DNA of 38,842 bases from an uncultured SAR86 cluster bacterium (GTDB lineage Bacteria > Pseudomonadota > Gammaproteobacteria > Magnimaribacterales > D2472): the NCBI GenBank assembly GCA_902509555.1, contig CABWYS010000007.1:1-38842 (forward strand), written 5' to 3'. How positions within the stretch are numbered: position 1 is the stretch's first letter; each line of letters begins with the position of its first letter. This document shows, piece by piece, positions 31,674 through 38,842 of this stretch. The position numbers were made by a program, and so were the translations under genes. The notes below the pieces were generated by a model. It had not been told where the DNA came from. It did no database searches and saw nothing but the letters and a program-made list of their open reading frames with translations.

Positions 31674-32456
31674 ATGAGATACTGGAATTCAATTACATTA
31701 AGACTAAGAAATATCCTTTCTCATGATTGGTTTTCTTGGATTAACAAAGATAGGACTTTGCATCTCGAGTTATTAAAGCATCTCAAAGAAAAGTATCCTC
31801 CAAGTGAGGATTTGATCGAGATTGGAAACTACGCTTTAACCAAAAAGATTTTAGATTCACTTGATAAAGACAGCATTGTAATCTCGGGAGGAGTAGAATT
31901 TCATATTGATTTTGAAGATGCTTTATCAGATTTAAAAGAGCCTCGTATGCATTTCTTTGAAGTTGATCCTAGATCATTTGAATGGTTTAAGGAAAACTAT
32001 TCTCATCAAGATAATTATGTATTGCATGAATTTGGTTTAGCTGATTGTGAGTCAGAATTCCCAGTTTATGGTAGCCCTAATAAAGCTTGGTCTTCAGCAA
32101 TTGATTCTAACCTTATAGAAAGTTCTACTTTGAATTATGAGGTAATTGGATCAGCGAAAACTACCACTATTCCAATCTTCTGTTCTAACAATGATATTAA
32201 GAGCATTGATTTAGTAAAATTGGATATTGAAGGCTTTGCCTTAAAAACAATCAGAGAATGTTGGAAGCAAGAGGTATTTCCAAAAAATATATTATTTGAG
32301 ATTGAAAGGGGCGATAGCCAGTCTTCAACTTTTTATTTTGATGAAGTCTTCTCAATTCTCAGCGAGGCCAAGGGCTTTGGCTATAAGATTATTTTTGTCC
32401 CTCGTAATGATGGATATACCTCTCAAGCATCTCAGTTCATATTTACGGTAAATTAA
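31674..32456 (+). CDS. FkbM-like SAM-dependent methyltransferase
   Basis: A 260-residue protein that matches the FkbM family in its second half: FFEVDPRSFEWFKENY (SAM-binding acidic strand), LHEFGLADCESEFPVYG, and the hallmark IDLVKLDIEGFALKTIRECW near residue 180. The first 60 residues are less conserved. FkbM proteins O-methylate sugars or polyketides, and they are common at the ends of glycan loci. It follows PhyH after 3 bases. Confidence 0.8.
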   Translation: MRYWNSITLRLRNILSHDWFSWINKDRTLHLELLKHLKEKYPPSEDLIEIGNYALTKKILDSLDKDSIVISGGVEFHIDFEDALSDLKEPRMHFFEVDPRSFEWFKENYSHQDNYVLHEFGLADCESEFPVYGSPNKAWSSAIDSNLIESSTLNYEVIGSAKTTTIPIFCSNNDIKSIDLVKLDIEGFALKTIRECWKQEVFPKNILFEIERGDSQSSTFYFDEVFSILSEAKGFGYKIIFVPRNDGYTSQASQFIFTVN

Positions 32457-32492
32457 GATTTTTGATTTTTCTGAAAGAAATTTTTATCGTTT

Positions 32493-33554
32493 ATGAAAAA
32501 CAGTGAATTTCTAAAGTTTTCCTCTCTTTATCACAGTGCTGGATGGGGAGGGGCTGATGTCATCTTAAAAGATTTTTATCAAATCAAAGCTAAAAACATC
32601 ATTCCATTTTCTATTGCGCATGGCATTGACCTTCATCAAACAAAATTACCTCTCGATGTTACTTTAATAGAGCCGATTCATTGGGCATATAACGAGAAAA
32701 TGTATCAGAAATCAAAATCTATTAAACCATCAATTCGATTGCCGCATCCATTTCTTCTGATTAATAAAACTGAAAATGTAAAAAAGTTACCGTACTTAAT
32801 TATTGCTCCTCCACCAAGTGATGCGAATGATAAAAATCTTTATGCAGCACTTAAATCTCATGGGTATAAAAATTATGATATTTTGGTCAAAGAAAGAGGC
32901 GATTCATCATCGTCATATGAATTTTGGAGAAATCATGGAATCCGCACAGTAACTGCAGGACATCCTGATAAAGGTTTTTATTTAAGGCTTCATAAGCTTA
33001 TGAGCAGTTACTCTTGTTTAGTTGGCTGCACTATGAGCGGCGCGCTAATATTCGGCTCAGCACTGGGTTGCAAGATACACATAATTCAAGATTACTCTTA
33101 TCTTAGCTATGAAACATATGATTATGAAGATGTGCTGAATCCAACTTCAGAAACTCCGAAAGACTTTCTGAGGTTGGCATTAGCAGATGAGCAAGAAAAT
33201 TTGCAAAAACTTTCTCGAGGAATTCTCGGGGAAGATTTTCTAAGAAATTATGATGATAGGCGTAAATGTATATTGCAGATCATCGAGAATACACAAGATC
33301 CTTTCTTTTGGTCAGTTCCTAGATCAAACCTAGCGAAAAAAATTAGAATTTTTCTAGCTTTATTATCTGGAAAGTCATTATTTCTTTCCAGCAGTCTGAA
33401 AAGTATACTAAGAAAATTTAAATCTCAAATGGTCGTTAAAGTAAAAATAAATGAAATCAATATGTACTTGTATGGGAAAAATGAATCAAACTTTAAAATA
33501 CAAATAGTCAAACATAAAAAAAATATTAATGAACCTGGAAGTGGGGCCAATTAA
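32493..33554 (+). CDS. Unrecognised polysaccharide-locus protein
   Basis: A 353-residue protein I do not recognise. It starts MKNSEFLKFSSLYHSAGWGGAD and has IIPFSIAHGIDLHQ, LIIAPPPSDANDKNLYAALK, and a later NHGIRTVTAGHPDKGFYLRLHKLMSS followed by VGCTMSGALIFGSALG. The last part resembles the second Rossmann half of GT-B glycosyltransferases, where a polar loop is followed by a small-residue helix. There is no signal peptide. The C-terminal 80 residues are lysine-rich with a hydrophobic patch (IFLALLSGKSLFLSS). It is preceded by a 36-base gap; no homology can be claimed. Confidence 0.6.
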   Translation: MKNSEFLKFSSLYHSAGWGGADVILKDFYQIKAKNIIPFSIAHGIDLHQTKLPLDVTLIEPIHWAYNEKMYQKSKSIKPSIRLPHPFLLINKTENVKKLPYLIIAPPPSDANDKNLYAALKSHGYKNYDILVKERGDSSSSYEFWRNHGIRTVTAGHPDKGFYLRLHKLMSSYSCLVGCTMSGALIFGSALGCKIHIIQDYSYLSYETYDYEDVLNPTSETPKDFLRLALADEQENLQKLSRGILGEDFLRNYDDRRKCILQIIENTQDPFFWSVPRSNLAKKIRIFLALLSGKSLFLSSSLKSILRKFKSQMVVKVKINEINMYLYGKNESNFKIQIVKHKKNINEPGSGAN

Positions 33555-33677
33555 ATTCCACATAGTTTTTTATAATTCAAGATATTTATTAATGATCATT
33601 TAGTCTTTTAAATAATTGATTCAAAAGATCAATATAATTTAAAGCAGTTTGTTAGTGTAGAGCATTTAACCTTAGGC

Positions 33678-33683
33678 TATAAT
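33678..33683 (+). promoter_or_regulatory. Candidate -10 element for the wzz gene
   Basis: GGCTATAATT carries a perfect TATAAT 24 bases before the ATG at 33708; no convincing -35 is found at 16-18 bases. It lies in the 153-base gap 33555-33707, which otherwise holds only AT-rich sequence. Confidence 0.4.
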
Positions 33684-33707
33684 TAAAAAAAACATTTTTC
33701 AAAAAAT

Positions 33708-34652
33708 ATGTCAGATCAACAGATATCTCAGCCTACTAATGCTAATAAGAGCGATGTCCAGCTTGGAGATTTATTAAGCCTTTTTTTTCTTCATAGGAAG
33801 CTTGTAGTATCTTTTACAGCATTTTTTGCTTTTTCAGCATTATTATTTGCATTTATGCAGCCTAATATCTATCAGTCAGCCTCTATATTTGAGGTTAAAC
33901 TTGATTATGATTCTAAGCATTCTTCGGGAGGTGGCTCAAGCCTAGATGCATTTTCCGCTCTTGCAGGGATTTCTGTTTCAGGTGGAAGCAATGAAATGTC
34001 TAATTTAGCAATCGCCACTATTACCTCAAGAGATTTTCTTAAACACTTAATTGCAAAAGACTCATCATTTTTACCTAAGTTACTAGCTGTAGATTATTAC
34101 GATTCAAATACTAGAACCCTGGTTTATGATTCTTCAAAATATAATTCAGAAAAAGATGACTGGTTAGTTCCAGTTACAACCCATATTGGCGCATACCCAC
34201 AATACCTTAAAATAATCTCCGTATCATCTAGCAAAAAGACCGGATATGTAACTATCACAATTTCTCATGAATCTCCGGAAGTAGCAGCAGAGCTTATTTC
34301 CCTTATTTATAATGAGGCCAATTCTTTAATAAGAAAAAGAGAGCTTGATGAGGCTAATAGTTCTCTAGATTATCTATATTCCCAGCTAAGAACAGTAAAT
34401 CAAAGAGAGGTTCTAAACTCAATTAATGCCTTGATCACAGTTCAATTACGAAAATTAACTCTAGCAAATATTAAAAAAAATTATTTACTTGATCCTATTG
34501 AGACACCTTTTGTGCCTGAAACAAAAGTAAGCCCAAAAAGATTAATAATATTAATCTTAGGCTCTTTGATAGGCTTCATATTAATTTTGCTTAGTTTGAC
34601 TATATGGCATTATGCTTTTTCAATGAAGCATTCTCTTCAAAATGAGTCTTGA
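33708..34652 (+). CDS. wzz: Wzz-like chain-length determinant (polysaccharide copolymerase)
   Basis: Inner-membrane protein of 314 residues with two membrane helices (about 33-52 and 281-302) flanking a large periplasmic domain. The N-terminal LGDLLSLFFLHRKLVVSF and the C-terminal proline-rich FVPETKVSPKRLIILILGSLIG, just before the second helix, are typical of Wzz and other PCP proteins. No tyrosine-kinase domain is attached, so it fits O-antigen-type Wzz rather than Wzc. It controls glycan chain length together with Wzy and Wzx; a Wzy is not seen in this window. Confidence 0.82.
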   Translation: MSDQQISQPTNANKSDVQLGDLLSLFFLHRKLVVSFTAFFAFSALLFAFMQPNIYQSASIFEVKLDYDSKHSSGGGSSLDAFSALAGISVSGGSNEMSNLAIATITSRDFLKHLIAKDSSFLPKLLAVDYYDSNTRTLVYDSSKYNSEKDDWLVPVTTHIGAYPQYLKIISVSSSKKTGYVTITISHESPEVAAELISLIYNEANSLIRKRELDEANSSLDYLYSQLRTVNQREVLNSINALITVQLRKLTLANIKKNYLLDPIETPFVPETKVSPKRLIILILGSLIGFILILLSLTIWHYAFSMKHSLQNES

Positions 34653-34704
34653 GTTTGGTGCATAGGAAATTAACAATAAATTTCTTTGATTATACTTGCA
34701 TGCT

Positions 34705-34727
34705 TTTTATTGCAAATAAAATTTTTT
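34705..34727 (+). terminator. Weak candidate intrinsic terminator after wzz
   Basis: TTTTATT (34705-34711) and AATAAAA (34715-34721) form a 7-bp stem of A-T pairs only, with loop GCA, followed by TTTTTT at 34722-34727. It sits in the 111-base gap between wzz and the GT4 gene. The stem is weak. Confidence 0.3.
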
Positions 34728-34763
34728 GCTAGGTAAATATAACTTTCATTTTATGTTTTAATA

Positions 34764-35951
34764 ATGAAAGTTTTATACATTAGCTACGATGGTTTGCTAG
34801 AGCCTTTAGGTCAATCACAGGTACTTTCATATCAAGAGAAATTAGCCAAAGAATATGATATTCATATTTTAAGTTTTGAAAAAAGAGATGATCTTAAAGA
34901 CAAGCACTCACTCAATGACTTAAATATTAGAATTTTAGAAGCTAGTATAAACTGGCATTATCTAAAGTATCATAAACGTTTTAGTATTTTTGCCACAGCT
35001 TATGATGTGTTGAGAGGCTTTATAGTTTCTTTTTGGATATGTTATAAATACAAGATTCAAATAGTACATGCAAGAAGTTATGTGCCCTCTTTAATTGCAA
35101 TATATTTAAAAAAGCTAATAAAAGTTAAGTTCATTTTTGATATGAGGGGTTTTTGGGCTGATGAAAAGGTTGATGGAGGGGAATGGTCCAGAGAGAGCTC
35201 AATTTACAAGTTGACTAAAAGCTTTGAAAAGAAATTCCTTTTGGGAGCCGATCATATTGTATCACTAACGCATGCAGGCATTGCTCAAATTTTAAAATTT
35301 GACTATATCAAAAATAAAGACCTCCAATTCTCAGTGATTCCTACGTGTGCTGACCTTTCACTTTTCAAGAAAATGAGCATTCAAAAAGACATTCTTACTA
35401 TTGGTTATGTTGGCTCTGCGGGTTTATGGTACAACTTTCCTGCAACTTTGAAGGCATTCTCTTATTTATTGGCACTCGAACCGCGGACTAAATTCTTAAT
35501 TATTAATAGAAATGAGCATGATTTTATAAAAAATTCTATTGATAGCACTAATCTCCCTTGGGAAAATATCTCTTTAACATCCGCTGCATTGAATGAAATA
35601 CCAGAATATATGAACCGAATGCATGCTGGGATATTTTTTATCAACCCATTATTTTCTAAGCAAGCTTCAGCACCTACAAAGCTTGGTGAATTTCTTGGTT
35701 GTGGAATTCCTTGTCTGTCTAATGACAATGTAGGAGACATGGAATTAATCTTAGAAAAAAGTAATACAGGAGTCGTTATTAAAGATTTCTCAGATAAAGA
35801 AATTCAGTCCGGAGTCCATAGATTGCATTCACTAATATTGGAAAATAACATATCTAACAGATGCATAAATACTGCTGAAAAACACTTCTCTTTACAAACT
35901 GGTGTAAGTTTGTACTCTAAGATATATAAAATATTAGAAAGTATTCAATGA
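34764..35951 (+). CDS. Family 4 glycosyltransferase
   Basis: GT-B enzyme of 395 residues. The N-terminus reads LYISYDGLLEPLGQSQVLSY, the widespread GT4 signature with glycine and serine at the acceptor side. FDMRGFWADEKVDGG is in the first half and PTKLGEFLGCGIPCLSND in the second, with the GT4 E-x7-E-like loop. Its end overlaps the next GT4 gene (ATGA at 35948-35951). It should add one sugar to the undecaprenyl-linked repeat unit on the cytoplasmic face; the sugar is unknown. Confidence 0.87.
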   Translation: MKVLYISYDGLLEPLGQSQVLSYQEKLAKEYDIHILSFEKRDDLKDKHSLNDLNIRILEASINWHYLKYHKRFSIFATAYDVLRGFIVSFWICYKYKIQIVHARSYVPSLIAIYLKKLIKVKFIFDMRGFWADEKVDGGEWSRESSIYKLTKSFEKKFLLGADHIVSLTHAGIAQILKFDYIKNKDLQFSVIPTCADLSLFKKMSIQKDILTIGYVGSAGLWYNFPATLKAFSYLLALEPRTKFLIINRNEHDFIKNSIDSTNLPWENISLTSAALNEIPEYMNRMHAGIFFINPLFSKQASAPTKLGEFLGCGIPCLSNDNVGDMELILEKSNTGVVIKDFSDKEIQSGVHRLHSLILENNISNRCINTAEKHFSLQTGVSLYSKIYKILESIQ

Positions 35952-37024
35952 ATATATTAGCGCTAACTAAGTATGATACTTTAGGAGCGAGCAGCAGAAT
36001 TAGAATGATGCAATATTCTTCAGCCATTGAGTCTGATGGAAATTTAATTACATTTTCTCCACTTTTTTCAAACTCATATGTAGAGGGACTTCAGCAAAAT
36101 AAGAGGAATGTATTTCAAGTCCTTTCTGCCTACATTAGACGACTACGTGTTCTTTTGACAAGAAGAGATGTTGATATTTTATGGATTGAAAAAGAATGCC
36201 TGCCGTGGATTCCGTATTGGCTCGAGCTGTTATTCTTGCCAAAATCTATTCCATATATTATTGATTACGATGATGCAGTTTTTCATTTATATGATCAGCA
36301 TAAGAACCCATTGATTAGATATTTTCTTCAAACAAAACATCCAAATCTAATTCAGCAAGCATCACAAGTAATTGTTGGAAATGATTACCTATATAATTTT
36401 GCTAAAAATTTTAAAGCGGATAATGTGACCATTATCCCAACTGTTGTGGATCTTCAGAGATACCCATCAAGGAATGAGGCAGAAAAGGAAAATGTAGGTA
36501 AGAAGTTATGTTTTGGTTGGATTGGCCAACATTCTACAGCATATAATCTACATTTTTTGAAAACACTTTTTAAAAAACTTTCATCTGAATATAATGTTAA
36601 GTTTTCTGCAATTGGTATTCATTCATCCGATGAGGGCTTGGATATGGAATCAATTGAGTGGACCGCTGAAACAGAGGTAAAAAATCTTCAAACATTCGAT
36701 ATTGGTATAATGCCATTAACAGATGGATTATTTGAAAGAGGTAAGTGTGGCTATAAGCTCATTCAGTATATGGCATGTGGAATTCCAGTTATAGCATCTC
36801 CGATTGGAGTTAACAGTAAAATTATCAATCATGGAATTAATGGTTTTTTAGCCTCTACAGAAAATGATTGGCAGGATGCAATGGAAAGACTTATTTCAGA
36901 TTCCAGTCTAAGAAAGTCAATGGGGGAAGCAGGCAGGACAATGATCAAAAATGAATTTTGCATACAGGTTACTGCAACAAAATTAATAGAATTACTGCAT
37001 AATACTTCATCACAAAAAGGATAA
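35948..37024 (+). CDS. Family 4 glycosyltransferase
   Basis: A 358-residue GT-B enzyme with ILALTKYDTLGASSRIRMMQY at the N-terminus, YIIDYDDAVFHLY, GWIGQHSTAYNL in the linker strand, and RGKCGYKLIQYMACGIPVIASPIG, the donor-binding helix typical of GT4. It overlaps the previous GT4 by 4 bases and is followed after 3 bases by asnB, whose Shine-Dalgarno lies at the end of this gene. It probably acts next to the first GT4 in the same pathway. Confidence 0.87.
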   Translation: MNILALTKYDTLGASSRIRMMQYSSAIESDGNLITFSPLFSNSYVEGLQQNKRNVFQVLSAYIRRLRVLLTRRDVDILWIEKECLPWIPYWLELLFLPKSIPYIIDYDDAVFHLYDQHKNPLIRYFLQTKHPNLIQQASQVIVGNDYLYNFAKNFKADNVTIIPTVVDLQRYPSRNEAEKENVGKKLCFGWIGQHSTAYNLHFLKTLFKKLSSEYNVKFSAIGIHSSDEGLDMESIEWTAETEVKNLQTFDIGIMPLTDGLFERGKCGYKLIQYMACGIPVIASPIGVNSKIINHGINGFLASTENDWQDAMERLISDSSLRKSMGEAGRTMIKNEFCIQVTATKLIELLHNTSSQKG

Positions 37025-37027
37025 AGC

Positions 37028-38842
37028 ATGTGCGGTTTAGCTGGATTAATTGATTTTAGCAATATGTCATCAGATGTCTTACAAGGCACTATAGAGATTA
37101 TGACTAATGCTTTAGAGCACCGAGGTCCGGATGATATGGGTACCTGGAAAGATTCAATGGATTGCATTGCACTGGGCCATAGACGATTGTCTATTCTTGA
37201 CTTGTCAGATGCAGGTCACCAACCGATGCAATCAAGCAATAATAACCTTGTATTGGTTTTTAATGGAGAAATTTACAATCATTTAGAGTTGAGATCAAAA
37301 ATTGAGAAAGATAGTGCTTTCTCTGGAGAGTGGATTGGCTCATCTGATACAGAGACTCTTCTTTTGGCAATTGAATATTGGGGGCTAGAAATTGCTTTGC
37401 GTGAAGCTGTTGGCATGTTTGCATTGGCTCTGTGGGACAAACAAGCTCATAAATTGTACCTGGCTAGAGATCGAATTGGAGAAAAGCCACTTTATTATGG
37501 ATGGCTGGAGAATTCATTTATTTTTGCATCTGAGCTTAAATCGATCAAGGCACATCCTAATTTTAAAAATTCTCTAAATAGACATGCTATCAAAGAATAT
37601 TTTAGATTTAACTATATACCTTCACCTCTAAGTATTTATCAAAATATTTTTAAATTAGAGCCCGGTAAAATTCTTTCAAGTTCGCTTCATGAGCTTAAAA
37701 ATCACTCAACAAGCTTAAGAGAGTATTGGTCTCTTTCTAAGACAATTTTCGAGATAGATAACAATTTAATTGCCGATAAAGAATTTGCAATTGAGTCAAT
37801 AGAAACTCAGCTGAAACAATCTATTAAAGAGCAAATGCTTTCAGATGTTCCATTAGGAGCGTTCCTCAGTGGTGGGATTGATTCTTCATTGATTGTGTCA
37901 TTAATGCAAGAGCAATCCACATCAAAAGTTAAAACATTTACTATTGGCTTTGAAAACTCAGTTTTTGATGAGTCTCCGTATGCAAAAAAAATAGCAGAGT
38001 TTCTTGGAACAGATCACAACGAAATGATTATTACTTCAAAGGAAACTATGTCAGTTATTCCAAAATTACCTCATATTTATGATGAGCCATTTGCAGACTC
38101 CTCTCAAATACCAACTTATTTAGTGTGCAAGGCTGCACGCCAAGGAGTAACTGTTGCCTTGTCTGGCGATGCCGGTGACGAAATATTTGGTGGATACAAT
38201 CGCTATTTTTGGGCGCCAAAAATTTGGAAAAAAATTTCATGGTTACCATATCCAATTAGAAAAACTCTTGGGAAATCTATATCTTCAATTCCTGTAAAGC
38301 ACTGGAACAGGTTTGGCGCAGGTTTTAATTTTTTTAAAAGAGGCAGTCATGGGGTTTCTTTATTTGGGGATAAAGCTCATAAATTAAGCGCAAGATTAGA
38401 AAACGTAAATACCATTAAAGATCTTTACCTAAGTCTGGTAACAGAATTCCATGATGTAAGTGAAATTGTAAAAGATGACGATGACTCAAATCACAATCCT
38501 CCGTTAATTAGTTTTGATTCTCATGTTGATGATTTTGAAAAGATGGAGCCTGCAAGCTTAATGATGTTTTGTGATACATTATCCTATTTACCTGACGATA
38601 TCCTATGCAAGGTTGATCGAGCGGCCATGGCAAATAGTTTGGAGACTAGAGCACCATTTCTTGATCATCGGCTTATCGAATTAGCTTGGAGCCTTCCAGA
38701 AGAAAATAAAATTAATCAATCGCATGGTAAAATTCCATTAAGAGAGATACTTAAAAAATTCATTCCCAATGAATTAATTGATAGGCCAAAGGCGGGCTTT
38801 GGAATTCCGGTTGGCGACTGGCTCAGAGGTCCCTTGAGGTCA
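37028..38842 (+). CDS. asnB: Asparagine synthetase B-type amidotransferase, 3' end missing
   Basis: Runs open to the right edge (605 codons). The N-terminal glutaminase begins with MCGLAGL, so Cys2 is the nucleophile, followed by HRGPDDMG, GHRRLSILD and FNGEIYNH. The synthetase domain has the ATP pyrophosphatase P-loop in FLSGGIDSSL (around codon 280) and later GFGIPVGDWLRGPLR near the edge. AAGGA at 37017-37021 lies 6 bases before the ATG. In O-antigen loci such AsnB-like enzymes (for example WbpS in P. aeruginosa O6) amidate uronic acids. With tviB and tviC here, conversion of GalNAcA to its amide is a reasonable inference. Only a few dozen residues should be missing. Confidence 0.93.
   Translation, partial: MCGLAGLIDFSNMSSDVLQGTIEIMTNALEHRGPDDMGTWKDSMDCIALGHRRLSILDLSDAGHQPMQSSNNNLVLVFNGEIYNHLELRSKIEKDSAFSGEWIGSSDTETLLLAIEYWGLEIALREAVGMFALALWDKQAHKLYLARDRIGEKPLYYGWLENSFIFASELKSIKAHPNFKNSLNRHAIKEYFRFNYIPSPLSIYQNIFKLEPGKILSSSLHELKNHSTSLREYWSLSKTIFEIDNNLIADKEFAIESIETQLKQSIKEQMLSDVPLGAFLSGGIDSSLIVSLMQEQSTSKVKTFTIGFENSVFDESPYAKKIAEFLGTDHNEMIITSKETMSVIPKLPHIYDEPFADSSQIPTYLVCKAARQGVTVALSGDAGDEIFGGYNRYFWAPKIWKKISWLPYPIRKTLGKSISSIPVKHWNRFGAGFNFFKRGSHGVSLFGDKAHKLSARLENVNTIKDLYLSLVTEFHDVSEIVKDDDDSNHNPPLISFDSHVDDFEKMEPASLMMFCDTLSYLPDDILCKVDRAAMANSLETRAPFLDHRLIELAWSLPEENKINQSHGKIPLREILKKFIPNELIDRPKAGFGIPVGDWLRGPLRS

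Noticed and set aside
34670-34696. TTAACA and TATACT upstream of the first GT4 as a promoter
   Set aside because: Spacing is only 15 bases, and a T-run hairpin candidate follows directly; evidence is contradictory.
1-38842. CRISPR arrays, insertion sequences, toxin-antitoxin or prophage genes
   Set aside because: None of the repeats, transposase motifs or phage proteins expected for these was seen.

Overview
The window looks like chromosome of a streamlined, AT-rich gammaproteobacterium, probably a marine lineage of the SAR86 type. This is an inference from gene order, low GC by eye, tiny gaps, ATGA-type overlaps and shortened housekeeping proteins; no taxonomic search was possible. Gammaproteobacterial synteny blocks are clear: aroA-cmk-rpsA, infC-rpmI-rplT-pheS-pheT-ihfA, ihfB-pyrF, and uvrC-pgsA-tRNA-Cys.

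Region 1 (1-13118) is core metabolism and information processing, all on the + strand: aroA (5' end cut off), cmk, rpsA, tRNA-Leu(UAA), a divergent pdxH, infC, rpmI, rplT, pheS, pheT, ihfA, ihfB, pyrF, pgi, uvrC, pgsA and tRNA-Cys(GCA). Several members are unusual. S1 has five S1 domains instead of six. PheT lacks its N-terminal tRNA-binding (OB-fold) domain. infC probably starts at an AUC codon. Pgi has lost the canonical catalytic glutamate. The infC-ihfA block sits between rpsA and ihfB-pyrF, so the two IHF genes are adjacent.

Region 2 (13119-38842) is a long surface-polysaccharide locus that begins directly behind tRNA-Cys and runs off the right edge. Module A (13176-17992): a PseB-type dehydratase, an aldo/keto reductase, a fusion of an SpsF-type cytidylyltransferase with a class III aminotransferase, and an RmlD-like SDR. 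Module B (18034-23012): a UDP-glucose dehydrogenase, a TviB/TviC pair for UDP-GlcNAcA/UDP-GalNAcA, and a Wzx-like flippase. A convergent acyltransferase-3/SGNH gene (23027-25051, the only minus-strand gene) shares a hairpin with wzx. Module C (25241-32456): a NeuB-family synthase, a GT2, a second SpsF-like cytidylyltransferase, an unrecognised protein, a Gfo/Idh oxidoreductase, a DegT aminotransferase, a PhyH dioxygenase and an FkbM methyltransferase. Module D (32493-38842): an unrecognised protein, a Wzz-like chain-length protein, two GT4 glycosyltransferases and an AsnB-type amidotransferase (3' end cut off).

Together these suggest a Wzx/Wzz-dependent O-antigen or capsule containing GalNAcA, possibly amidated, and a CMP-activated nonulosonic-acid-like sugar. 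The nonulosonate route is not a textbook one: a NeuB synthase and two cytidylyltransferases are present, but no recognisable PseG/LegG/NeuC hydrolase or GNAT acetyltransferase is visible. No Wzy polymerase or initiating phosphoglycosyltransferase is seen, so they probably lie outside. No gene-free stretch exceeds 300 bases; the longest are 25052-25240 and 33555-33707. No CRISPR, insertion sequence, integrase or rRNA was seen.
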